Source: JACVRM01 sp046262315
Lineage (GTDB): Bacteria; Actinomycetota; Thermoleophilia; Gaiellales; Gaiellaceae
Length of the DNA stretch: 34,874 bases
Assembly (NCBI GenBank): GCA_046262315.1
Contig: JBHEMZ010000100.1
Location: 1-34,874 of the forward strand
Reading direction: 5' to 3'
Shown here: positions 7,565 through 15,213 of the stretch, one piece after another
Position numbering within the stretch: position 1 is the stretch's first letter
Layout: every line of letters begins with the position of its first letter
The notes under the pieces: generated by a model
Told to the model about the DNA's origin: nothing
Databases searched by the model: none
What the model saw: only the letters and a program-made list of their open reading frames with translations
Made by a program: the position numbers and the translations under genes

Positions 7565-8311
7565 GTGCGACCGGATCCGTACGCGTGGTCCCTGAACGCC
7601 GAAGCCCTGCTCGGACTCACCGTGCTGGCCGGCGTCTACGCCGCCTCGGCGCGGCGCTTTCCCCGCTCCCCCTCCCGCATCGCAGCCTTCGCAGCAGCCG
7701 TAGCGCTCCTCGCCGCCACCGAGGTAACGCCGCTGCACGCACTCTCCTTCCACCTGCTCTCGATGCACCTGCTTCAGAACGTCGTGCTCGCCGAGTGGGC
7801 GCCCGCCCTGCTCGTGCTCGGCGTGACGCCGGCGGCCGCCGCGGCGCTCGGCCGCAGCCCGGTCGTCCGCGTCCTGACCTGGCCCCCCGCCGCGCTCGCG
7901 CTCTGGCTCGCCACCTACTTCGCCTGGCACGTCCCTGCCGCCTACGACGCCGCTCTACGCCGCCCCGATTCGCTGCTGCACCTCGAGCACACATCGTACG
8001 TCGCTGCCGGTTGCCTGGTCTGGTGGCCCGTGCTCCAGAACGCGCCGCACCGCCTCAGCCCGGGCGGACGCGCGAGCTACCTCTTCGCGGCCTTCGTGCT
8101 CGCCAGCCCGCTCGGACTCCTCCTCGCCCTGCTGCCGGACTCGATCTACGACTACTACGACGGCTCGGGACTCTGGGGACTGTCGCCGCTGACGGATCAG
8201 CAAATCGCGGGCGTGACGATGGCCGGCGAGCAGGCCATCGTCTTCTTCGCGGCCTTCGCCTGGTTCTTCTTCCGCTTCCTCGCCGAGCAGGAACGCGACC
8301 CGCACGCCTGA
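7565..8311 (+). CDS. caa3_CtaG-family cytochrome c oxidase assembly-type membrane protein
   Basis: The 248-residue polytopic protein has about seven hydrophobic segments. It carries the caa3_CtaG pattern: HALSFHLLSMHLLQNVVL with the conserved His and Gln-Asn, YFAWHVPAAYDAAL, LLHLEHTSYVAAGCLVWWPV, a periplasmic loop with the family motif LTDQQIAGVTM, and a last TM segment IVFFAAFAWFFFRFLAEQ. Members are linked to assembly of caa3-type terminal oxidases, perhaps in copper handling through the clustered His and Met, but no oxidase genes occur in this window. The GTG at 7565 is divergent from tRNA-Gly, 20 bp away. The gene is intact and ends before a hairpin-rich gap. Confidence 0.9.
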   Translation: MRPDPYAWSLNAEALLGLTVLAGVYAASARRFPRSPSRIAAFAAAVALLAATEVTPLHALSFHLLSMHLLQNVVLAEWAPALLVLGVTPAAAAALGRSPVVRVLTWPPAALALWLATYFAWHVPAAYDAALRRPDSLLHLEHTSYVAAGCLVWWPVLQNAPHRLSPGGRASYLFAAFVLASPLGLLLALLPDSIYDYYDGSGLWGLSPLTDQQIAGVTMAGEQAIVFFAAFAWFFFRFLAEQERDPHA

Positions 8312-8331
8312 CCGCAAGACTGCTTCGCCAG

Positions 8332-8351
8332 CGGCATCTGTCTAGATGCCG
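8332..8351 (+). terminator. Hairpin after the CtaG-like gene
   Basis: A perfect 8-bp stem CGGCATCT/AGATGCCG with four-base loop GTCT lies 20 bp past the stop codon. There is no clear T tract, so it is either a weak or non-canonical terminator, or the first stem of the structured stretch that follows. Confidence 0.5.
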
Positions 8352-8418
8352 GGCGGCTCTTCGGGGGAGATAGAAGTCGCCCGGCGTGCCTCTCTCCATG
8401 AGGCTCTCCGTCCCTCTC

Positions 8419-8457
8419 GCGCCTCCGACCGGCCCGCTGCGGGCCGGTCGGAGGCGC
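8419..8457. repeat. 39-bp perfect hairpin (18-bp stem, 3-base loop)
   Basis: The arms 8419-8436 and 8440-8457 are perfectly complementary around CTG. No T tract follows on either side. Its geometry (18-bp stem, three-base loop) matches the unrelated-sequence hairpin at 22479-22517. Confidence 0.8.
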
Positions 8458-8611
8458 TCAAAGGCGCGCCCCGGCAAGTGGTTCGGCCGGGGCGCGGGGA
8501 GAGCTGGGCGCGAGGCTGCGGCGCCCCCACGCCCAGGATCGCCCGGGCGGGGAAAGGGGCAACGCCCGGGCTCGCAGCCAGTCTTGCCGCAGCCTCGGAC
8601 GGCGCGGTCTA

Positions 8612-8687
8612 TCGGGGCGGCCGGATTCGAACCGGCGAACCTCCGCGTCCCAAACGCGGCGCTCTGACCAGGCTGAGCTACACCCCG
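8612..8687 (-). tRNA. tRNA-Pro (anticodon TGG)
   Basis: The acceptor stem CGGGGTG/CGCCCCG has one G-T pair and discriminator A. The anticodon stem CCGCG/CGCGG holds the loop TTTGGGA, giving anticodon TGG (reads CCA/CCG). The T arm is GCCGG-TTCGAAT-CCGGC. No CCA is encoded. Confidence 0.97.
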
Positions 8688-8798
8688 GACGAGCCAGTGT
8701 AGTGCCCATTCAGGGAATGCTGCCCGCTTCCGAGGTGCGAGCAGCAAAGCCAGACTAGGGCCACTTAGCCCAGCAGCCGCGCTGTTAGCGTCGCCGTC

Positions 8799-9755
8799 GT
8801 GGTGCGGCCGCCCGACTTCCCGCGCGAACCTACACCGGCGCGGAGACAGCCGCTCCTCGGCTACGCGATGGTGCTCACGGCCGCGACGCTGTGGGCCGTC
8901 AACGGCACGGTCTCGAAGGTGATCCTCACGTCGGCGGACCTCTCCTCCTCGCGCCTCGCCGAGATGCGCTCGACGGGAGCGTTCGTCGGCCTCGCGCTCA
9001 CGCTCGCGCTCCTGCGCCGGCGCACGCTGCGGGTGAGCGTCCGCGAGTTGCCGGTGCTGGCCGTCTTCGGAGTGCTCGGCCTCGCGCTCGTCCAGGTCTT
9101 CTACTTCGTCGCGATCGCTCGGCTCGACATCGGCATCGCGCTGCTGATCCAGTACCTCGCGCCTCTCTTCGTAGCGCTTTGGGCCCGCTTCGTACTGGGC
9201 GAGCGCGTGCGGCGGCGTCTCTGGCTGGCGCTCGCGCTCGCGCTCGGCGGCCTGGCGCTGATCGTGGACGTCTGGCTCGGTCTGTCGTTGGACGGCACCG
9301 GCGTGCTCGCTGCGCTTGGTGCCGCGGCCGCGTTCGCGTTCTACATCCTGCTCGCCGAAAAGCAGGTTGGTCGGCGCGACGCGCTTTCGCTCCTGCTCTA
9401 CGGCTCGCTCTTCGCAGCTCTCTTCTGGTCGGCGGCGCAGCCCTGGTGGACCTTCCCGAGCGGCGTGGTGGACGATAGCGTCTCGCTGCTCGGCAACCTC
9501 GCCGGGCAAACGCTGCCCGTCTGGCTCCTGGTGGTCTGGATGGTCGTGCTCGGGACGATCGTGCCGTTCGGCCTGCTCGTCGCCGCCCTCCGGCACCTGT
9601 CGGCCACCCGGGCAGGCATCGCGGCTATGTGGGAGCCCGTCGCCGCCACGCTCTTCGCCTACGCCTGGCTCGACGAGTCGCTCGCGGCGACGCAGCTCGC
9701 CGGCGGGGCGGTCGTCCTCGCAGGCATCCTGCTGGCGCAGACTGCCCGGGCGTGA
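8799..9755 (+). CDS. EamA-family (DMT superfamily) transporter
   Basis: The 318-residue protein has ten predicted TM segments in two five-helix EamA halves. The first contains AMVLTAATLWAVNGTVSKVI and VFYFVAIARLDIGIALLIQYLAPLFVALWARFVLGERV, the family signature around helices 3-4. The second repeats the pattern, ending IAAMWEPVAATLFAYAWLDESLAATQ. It should sit in the cytoplasmic membrane as a metabolite exporter or drug/metabolite transporter; the substrate is not readable. GTG 8799 is the chosen start. It is convergent with the response regulator gene, whose stop lies four bases away. Confidence 0.93.
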   Translation: MVRPPDFPREPTPARRQPLLGYAMVLTAATLWAVNGTVSKVILTSADLSSSRLAEMRSTGAFVGLALTLALLRRRTLRVSVRELPVLAVFGVLGLALVQVFYFVAIARLDIGIALLIQYLAPLFVALWARFVLGERVRRRLWLALALALGGLALIVDVWLGLSLDGTGVLAALGAAAAFAFYILLAEKQVGRRDALSLLLYGSLFAALFWSAAQPWWTFPSGVVDDSVSLLGNLAGQTLPVWLLVVWMVVLGTIVPFGLLVAALRHLSATRAGIAAMWEPVAATLFAYAWLDESLAATQLAGGAVVLAGILLAQTARA

Positions 9756-9759
9756 AGCG

Positions 9760-10233
9760 TCAGGCCTCGAGACCCTCGGCGCGGAGCCTGCGGGCGCCGT
9801 TGCCCATCACCACGTCGCGCAGCTCGGCGATGCGCTCTCGGCGCATTTCGGCGCGCTCGCCGCGGCCGAGCCGGGCGAGCAGATCCTCGATCAGGGGCGC
9901 CAGCTCCAGGGGGTTGAACGGCTTGGTGAGATAGGCGATGCCGCCCGCCTCAAGGCCTCGCTCGCGGTCGCGGAAGTCGGCGCGCGCCGTCAGGAAGACG
10001 ATCGGAATGTCGCGTGTGCGCTCGTCCGTGACCAGCTCCTCGGCTACCTCCCAGCCGTCGAGGCCCGGCATCATCACGTCGAGGAGGATCACGTCGGGCC
10101 GCTCCCCCCGCGCCTGCGCGAGCCCGTCGTTCCCGTCGGAAGCCTCGAGTACGCGGATGCCCTCCGCCTCGAGGTTCACGCGGCAGAGCAGGCGGATCGC
10201 CGCCTCGTCGTCTATGACGAGCACCGTCGCCAT
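9760..10233 (-). CDS. Response regulator (receiver domain only)
   Basis: The 157-residue protein starts MATVLVIDDEAAI. The acidic pair is Asp8-Asp9, the phosphoacceptor is Asp52 in DVILLDVMMPG, the switch Thr is in IVFLTA, and the Lys is in YLTKPFNP. After the receiver (to about residue 120) only a short helical Arg/Glu-rich tail follows, so there is no DNA-binding output domain. It lies 30 bp downstream of the large histidine kinase gene on the same strand, so the two form one operon. It may signal through protein contacts or a phosphorelay. Oddly, its apparent kinase partner lacks the phosphoacceptor His. Confidence 0.94.
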   Translation of the reverse strand: MATVLVIDDEAAIRLLCRVNLEAEGIRVLEASDGNDGLAQARGERPDVILLDVMMPGLDGWEVAEELVTDERTRDIPIVFLTARADFRDRERGLEAGGIAYLTKPFNPLELAPLIEDLLARLGRGERAEMRRERIAELRDVVMGNGARRLRAEGLEA

Positions 10234-10263
10234 CCGCTCGTTATACCCGCCAGGCCGGGAATC

Positions 10264-13200
10264 TCACTCCGCGGTGACTGGCGACCGTCCGCGCGCCACG
10301 GGCAGCTCAAATACGAACGTGGCGCCCTGGCCCGTCTCGGAATCGATCCAGATCCGCCCGCCCATGGCGCTGACGAGACCCTGGGCGATGAAGAGGCCAA
10401 GGCCTGTCCCACCACCGCTGCGCGACGTGTCGGTGCGGTAGAATTTGCTGAAGATCCGCTCCTGTTCGTCGGTGGGGATGCCGACGCCCTCGTCGGCGAC
10501 CCGCACCTCGACGGCGTCGCTTCGACGCAGAGCCGCTACGGTCACCGTTCCGCCGCCCGGCGAGTACTTGACCGCGTTCCCCACGAGCGCGTCGATGATC
10601 TGGCGCAGCTTGTCCGGGTCAACCGATGCGTCGAGTGGCTCCTCGGGCAGCTCGACGACGAAGCGGTGGCCGTTCGCGTTGCCCGACGCCTCGATCGCGT
10701 GGACGACCTCCGCGACCACGGTGCGGACGTCCGTCGGAGTCAGCTCGACCTTCAGGTCACCGGCCTCGAGCCGGGCGACGGAGAGGAGCTGGTCGACGAT
10801 CGCCGTCAGCCGCTCGGCCTCCGAGGCGATGTAGCCGAGGAACGAGCGGCGATCCTCCTCGTTGAATTGCACGTCGCGCCGCAGCAGCGTCTCGGCGAAG
10901 CCGTAGATCGAGGTCAGTGGCCGGCGCAGCTCCTGGGAGACGGTGGACACGAACGTGGACTTCATCTGCTCGACCATGCGCTCCGACGAGACGTCTCTGA
11001 ACGCGTAGACGCGGCCGGCCACCTCGCCGGCGGGATCACGCATGATGGCCTCGCTGATCGAGAGCCAGACCTGCTCGGCGCCGCGACGGATCGGCACGAG
11101 ACGCTCGGCCTCGCCCGGCGGGCCGAGGTCGCGTTGCAGCACCCGCGCGAGCGGCCGGCCGAGGGCCTCGAGCTGCGGCACGCCCGTGATCTGCTCCGCG
11201 GCACGGTTCCAGAGCACGACGACGTCGTCGTGGTCGACCGCGACGATGCCGTCGGCGACGTTGGCGAGGATCGCGTCGCTGCGATCCTTCTGGAGGGCCA
11301 CTTGCTGGTACAGCTCGGCGTTGCCCAGCACGGCCGCAGCAGCGGCGGCCAGGGCCTCCAGCGCCTCGACCTCCTCCTCGCGCCAGTCGCGCGGCTCGCG
11401 GCTGTAGATGGCGAGCGCGCCGCGCAGCTCGCGCTCCGCGGCGAAGAGCGGGACGCCGAGGTAAGCGCGATAACCCGCTCCGAGCATCGGATCGTCGTCC
11501 GGCGTGAGGCCCTCGGCCGCCGCGTCCGCGACGGCGACGGGCAGGCGCGTGTGCACGACGTCGCCGCTGGGCGTCCCCGCGAGCGCGCTCCGTGCTCCCA
11601 GTGTGGCGGCGCCCTCGCCGGAGGCGGCCGCCGCCACGAGCTCGTCCCCGTCGAGGAGCCGGATGACCGCCGCCTGGGCGCCGAGCAGCGGCGGCCCCTG
11701 CTCGGCGAGCTCGTCGAGCACGGCCTGCGGGTCGCGCTCGGCCGCGAGCAGGCTCCCCCTGCTCGCGAGCTGCTGCGCGAGCGCGCGCGACGTGCGCTCC
11801 CGCTCGTAGAGCTCAGCGCGCTCGAGGGCGCCGCGGGCGGCGCCGCCCAGGTGGCCGGCGAGCTCGAGATCCGCGTCGGTGAACGTGTGGGGCTCGCGAA
11901 AGAGCACGAGCGCCACGCCGGCCGCGTCGCGGCGCGGAAGCTCGACCGGGATGGTCAGCAGCGAGTGGTCGCCGCGCCGCCGGGCGAGCTCGCGGAAGCC
12001 GTCGGGGAAGCGAGCATCGTCGGCAACGTTCCCTGATGCCAGCAGGCGGCGCGAGCGCACGGCGTTCTCCACCGCCTCCGTGCCTGCGAGCGCGGTGGCG
12101 AGGGCCCTGGCCTCGTCCCGATCGCCGCCGTGCCCGCCCGCGGGCTCGAGCCCACCCGTCCCCGGCGTGAGCACGAAGGCGGTGTCCGCGCCGAACGCCT
12201 CGCACGCCGCGTGCGCCAGCGCATCGAACGTCCGGTCGAGCGAGACCGGCTCGCCCAGAAGCGCCGCCACGCGGTAGAAACCCCGCTCTACGCGAGCCTG
12301 GCGCTCGCTGCGCTCGAAGGCCTCCGCGTTGCCGAGAGCGAGGGCGGCCAGACCCGCGAAGGTCTCCAGGATCTGGGCGTCGGACTCGGTGAAGCGCCGG
12401 CCCGGCGTCCGCGACCCGACCCCGAGCACGCCGCGGCGCTCGCCCGACCAGACGAGCAGCGAGGCCATCGCCGCGCTGAACCCGCGGTACGTGGGATGCG
12501 GAACGGGGATCTCGAGGGCCTCGTACTCGTCCGCGCGCACGGTCCCGCCTACCTCCAGCACGCGACCAGCCAGGCCGAGCCCAGACTCGAGCTCGTAACC
12601 CACGACGTCCACGTCGAAGCCGTGGGCCGCTACGCAGCGCAACACGTCGCGCTGGGCGTCTACCACGAACAGATCGGCCGCCTCCGCATCGAGGAGCTGC
12701 GCGAGCTCAACGACGAGCCGTTCCAGCACCGTCTCCACGCGCAACTCGCGGGTGACGACCTGGGCGGCGTGCAAGAGCCCGGCCTGCTGCTCGGCGCGCA
12801 GCCGGTTTTCCTCCAACAGGCGGGCTGTGTGTATCGCCAGCCCCGCCTCGCGCGCGACCGCCTCGGCGAGCGCGACCTCGCCCGCCGTCCACGCACCGGG
12901 CTCGCCTCGGTGCAGCCCGAAGACGCCGATCGTCCGGTCGAACACGACGATCGGTGTCGCGAGGACGGCGCGCACGCCCAGCTCGCGGAGAACGTCGACG
13001 CTCCCCAGGCTCTCGTCCTGAAGCTCTCGTGCAGTCTCGATGTCCTCGACAGCGACCGTGCGGCGGTCGCGGGCGGCGAGATTGAGGGCGGGCAAGCGCG
13101 TCGTGTCGCCGACGGGCCCGGCCCCGGGCGCGTCCCACTCGGCAAGCACGGGCGCGTCACCGCCGCCTTCGCCGAGCCGGATGAATGCGCGCGTGACCCC

Positions 13201-13971
13201 GATCTCGCGGGCCAGCTCCTCCACGGCGACGCGCAGGAGGGCCCCCACGTCCAGTTCCGAGCGGACGCGCCGGCCGATGCGGGCGACAAGCCGCTCGCGC
13301 TCCAGCGCCTCCTCCAGCGCCGCCGCGGAGCGCGTGCGTCCGAGCGCGAGGGCAGCCTCGGCAGCGAGCGCCTGAAGGAGCGCGAGCTCCTCGCCGCCGA
13401 AGACGCGGTGCCGCTGCGTGGTCGCGCAGATGAGCACGGCCTCCACGTGCTCCTGCGCCTTCACGGGGACGAATACGGCGCTCTTGGCGCCGACCCGCTC
13501 GGCGAGACGGCGATTCGTTTTCGGATCCGTCGCCACGTCGGCGCTCTGTACGGGAATGCCCTCGGCCACGGCCGCCGCGGTCAGCGACGGCTCGTCCACG
13601 AGGTCGAAGCGGACGCTGGGCCACCATTCGCCGACGTCGTCGGCGCCCCGCGCGACCAGCCCATGCGCCTCGGTGCCGTCCTCGCAGATGAGGGCCACGG
13701 CGGCGAAGTCGACGCGCAACAGGCCGACGACCTCGTCGATCAGGAGCCGCGCGATGGACTCGACGTCGTCAGCACGAGCGAGCCGCGCCGACAGCTCTGC
13801 GACCGCGCCGAGCTCGCGGTCGATCTCCTTCGTGCGCCGGACCTCGCGGGCGTGGGATGCACAGCGCTCGCGCAGCCACAGCGCCAGCAACAGCACGGCG
13901 CCGATCAAGGCTGCGCCGGCGACCACTTCCGTGGCCGCGGAGACCGCGAGGGCGAGCCGAAGCATGATCAT
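10264..13971 (-). CDS. Membrane-anchored five-GAF/PAS sensor kinase with Gln replacing the H-box His
   Basis: This 1235-residue protein has an N-terminal TM segment (about 5-35). Five GAF-like domains follow (roughly 55-212, 225-385, 405-550, 565-720, 735-890), then a PAS domain (895-1000), a HisKA-like dimerisation helix (1000-1070) and an HATPase_c domain (1105-1225). The ATPase looks complete: Asn1132 in the N box, DEGVGIP from Asp1160, the F-box IFSKFYRTD, and GGTGLGL near 1187. The H box reads STVSQELRRPLTS, with Gln1013 (CAG at 10933-10935) where His is expected. No other His fits in that helix. It may be an ATP-binding pseudokinase, a partner of another kinase, or carry a one-base change. 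The response regulator follows directly. Confidence 0.95.
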   Translation of the reverse strand: MIMLRLALAVSAATEVVAGAALIGAVLLLALWLRERCASHAREVRRTKEIDRELGAVAELSARLARADDVESIARLLIDEVVGLLRVDFAAVALICEDGTEAHGLVARGADDVGEWWPSVRFDLVDEPSLTAAAVAEGIPVQSADVATDPKTNRRLAERVGAKSAVFVPVKAQEHVEAVLICATTQRHRVFGGEELALLQALAAEAALALGRTRSAAALEEALERERLVARIGRRVRSELDVGALLRVAVEELAREIGVTRAFIRLGEGGGDAPVLAEWDAPGAGPVGDTTRLPALNLAARDRRTVAVEDIETARELQDESLGSVDVLRELGVRAVLATPIVVFDRTIGVFGLHRGEPGAWTAGEVALAEAVAREAGLAIHTARLLEENRLRAEQQAGLLHAAQVVTRELRVETVLERLVVELAQLLDAEAADLFVVDAQRDVLRCVAAHGFDVDVVGYELESGLGLAGRVLEVGGTVRADEYEALEIPVPHPTYRGFSAAMASLLVWSGERRGVLGVGSRTPGRRFTESDAQILETFAGLAALALGNAEAFERSERQARVERGFYRVAALLGEPVSLDRTFDALAHAACEAFGADTAFVLTPGTGGLEPAGGHGGDRDEARALATALAGTEAVENAVRSRRLLASGNVADDARFPDGFRELARRRGDHSLLTIPVELPRRDAAGVALVLFREPHTFTDADLELAGHLGGAARGALERAELYERERTSRALAQQLASRGSLLAAERDPQAVLDELAEQGPPLLGAQAAVIRLLDGDELVAAAASGEGAATLGARSALAGTPSGDVVHTRLPVAVADAAAEGLTPDDDPMLGAGYRAYLGVPLFAAERELRGALAIYSREPRDWREEEVEALEALAAAAAAVLGNAELYQQVALQKDRSDAILANVADGIVAVDHDDVVVLWNRAAEQITGVPQLEALGRPLARVLQRDLGPPGEAERLVPIRRGAEQVWLSISEAIMRDPAGEVAGRVYAFRDVSSERMVEQMKSTFVSTVSQELRRPLTSIYGFAETLLRRDVQFNEEDRRSFLGYIASEAERLTAIVDQLLSVARLEAGDLKVELTPTDVRTVVAEVVHAIEASGNANGHRFVVELPEEPLDASVDPDKLRQIIDALVGNAVKYSPGGGTVTVAALRRSDAVEVRVADEGVGIPTDEQERIFSKFYRTDTSRSGGGTGLGLFIAQGLVSAMGGRIWIDSETGQGATFVFELPVARGRSPVTAE

Positions 13972-14035
13972 GTGACGTCTTGGACGAGCGTTTCTCTGAT
14001 GATAGGGAGGCCAGGGGCGGGACTACACTGGCTGC

Positions 14036-14989
14036 GTGGTCAAGCGCGTTCTGCTCGCCTCCCCTCGAGGTTACTGCGCCGGTGTGGAACGAGCCGTCGA
14101 GACGGTCGAGCGCGCGCTCGAGCTCTACGGGCCCCCCGTCTACGTGCGCAAGCAGATCGTTCACAACGCGCACGTGGTGCGCGAGCTCGAGGGGCGCGGC
14201 GCCGTGTTCGTCGACGAGGAGACCGAAGTGCCCGAGGGCGAGACCGTCGTTCTTTCCGCACACGGCGTTGCGCCCCCCGTGTACGCGAACGCGGCGGCGC
14301 GGCGGTTGAACACGATCGACGCCACGTGCCCGCTCGTCACGAAGGTTCACGTCGAAGCTCGCCGTTACGCGGCCCAGGGCTACACGATCCTGCTGGTCGG
14401 CCACGCGGGGCACGAGGAGGTCGTCGGCACGATGGGCGAGGCTCCCGAGGCCACCGTGCTCGTGCAGTCGGTTGCAGACGTGGACGCACTCGAGCTCCCG
14501 GCCGACGCGAAGGTCGCCTACATCACGCAGACGACGCTTTCCGTGGAAGAGACGGGGGAGATCGTGAGCGCAGTGCGCCGCCGCTTCCCGCAGGTCCACG
14601 CGCCGAAGAAGGAGGACATCTGCTACGCGACCTCCAACAGGCAGTGGGCGGTCAAGGAGATGCTGCCGGAGATCGACCTCCTGCTCGTGATCGGGTCGCG
14701 CAACTCGTCGAACTCGAACCGACTGGTTGAGGTAGCGCGCGCCAACGGGGTGGCGGCGGAGCTGATCGAGGACGAGAGCGCGATCCAGGAGGCGTGGGTG
14801 GGCGGCGTGACGACCGTGGGCGTGACGTCCGGCGCCTCGGCGCCGGAGAAGCTGGTGGAGCGGGTGTGCAGTTGGTTCCGCGAGCGCGGTGCGGTTGTCG
14901 AGCCGTTCGCGATGGTGGACGAGGACGTCACGTTCCGTTTGCCGGTGGAGCTGCGCCGCGAGCTCCAGCTCGCCGAGGGGCAGCGCTAG
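14036..14989 (+). CDS. ispH: 4-Hydroxy-3-methylbut-2-enyl diphosphate reductase (IspH/LytB)
   Basis: This is the last enzyme of the MEP isoprenoid pathway, reducing HMBPP to IPP and DMAPP with an iron-sulfur cluster. The 317-residue protein has the three cluster cysteines in RGYCAG (Cys14), DATCPLV (about 99) and DICYAT (about 197). The substrate-binding motifs IVHNAHVV, LSAHGV, VGHAGHEEVVG, ITQTTLS and GSRNSSNSNRL are also present. It is cytosolic. The GTG start places Cys14 at its usual distance. It is divergent from the kinase gene with a 64-bp shared upstream region. Its TAG shares a CTAG with the stop of the transposase remnant behind it. Confidence 0.98.
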   Translation: MVKRVLLASPRGYCAGVERAVETVERALELYGPPVYVRKQIVHNAHVVRELEGRGAVFVDEETEVPEGETVVLSAHGVAPPVYANAAARRLNTIDATCPLVTKVHVEARRYAAQGYTILLVGHAGHEEVVGTMGEAPEATVLVQSVADVDALELPADAKVAYITQTTLSVEETGEIVSAVRRRFPQVHAPKKEDICYATSNRQWAVKEMLPEIDLLLVIGSRNSSNSNRLVEVARANGVAAELIEDESAIQEAWVGGVTTVGVTSGASAPEKLVERVCSWFRERGAVVEPFAMVDEDVTFRLPVELRRELQLAEGQR

Positions 14990-15204
14990 GCCACGCGCTC
15001 GAGGGCGTCTTCGACGAACGCTCGCAGGCGCGTGCGGCCGTTCTGGTCACCTCCGAACAGAGCAACGAGCTCGTCTCCGTCCAGCCAGCCGGGCTTCGCC
15101 TCGAGGCCCACGGTCGCCGCGTAGCTGCTCCACGGCCAGTCGAGCGGGTGGAGGCACGCGCCCGCGCGCACCGGGTTGAGCGGGATGTAGCGGAGGACGG
15201 CTGA
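14986..15204 (-). pseudogene. C-terminal remnant of a REP-associated (IS200-like Y1) tyrosine transposase
   Basis: Reading on the minus strand from about 15204, the frame gives LRYIPLNPVRAG, then DWPWSSYAATVGLEAKPGWLDGDE and a tail ending EDALERVA. The block YIxLNPVRAG...DWPWSSY is the well-known C-terminal signature of REP-associated tyrosine transposases. The upstream half, with the HUH motif and catalytic Tyr, is absent, because the frame runs into the 3' end of the DUF4173-like gene at 15214. Only about 70 residues remain, so it cannot be active. The stop overlaps the ispH stop through CTAG. Confidence 0.8.
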
Positions 15205-15213
15205 CCGCGCCGC

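Larger units (their letters stand above)
8332..8597. ncRNA. Hairpin-dense gene-free stretch, candidate structured RNA
   Basis: No believable ORF occupies this gap between the CtaG-like gene and tRNA-Pro. It is packed with perfect inverted repeats in order. They are 8 bp (8332-8351), 8 bp (8348-8355 with 8378-8385, sharing bases with the first), and an 18-bp stem with CTG loop (8419-8457). Next come 11 bp with a 10-base loop (8465-8496) and a 12-bp outer stem (8511-8522 with 8586-8597) enclosing a 9-bp hairpin (8541-8571). I looked for RNase P, tmRNA, SRP and 6S signatures on both strands and saw none. It could be an unknown RNA, a run of terminators, or simply GC-rich palindromic clutter. The strand is undetermined. 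Confidence 0.35.

Noticed and set aside
8332..8597. RNase P, tmRNA, SRP or 6S RNA in the hairpin-rich gap
   Set aside because: None of their conserved core sequences is visible on either strand.
8346..8702. Short ORFs across the hairpin-rich gap
   Set aside because: They are Arg/Pro/Gly-rich, run through tRNA-Pro, and have no conserved-looking motifs.
9316..14730. Very long plus-strand open frames opposite the kinase gene (9316-12036, 12130-14730)
   Set aside because: They are shadows of the GC-rich minus-strand kinase gene and of ispH, with His/Arg/Gly-rich text and no domains.
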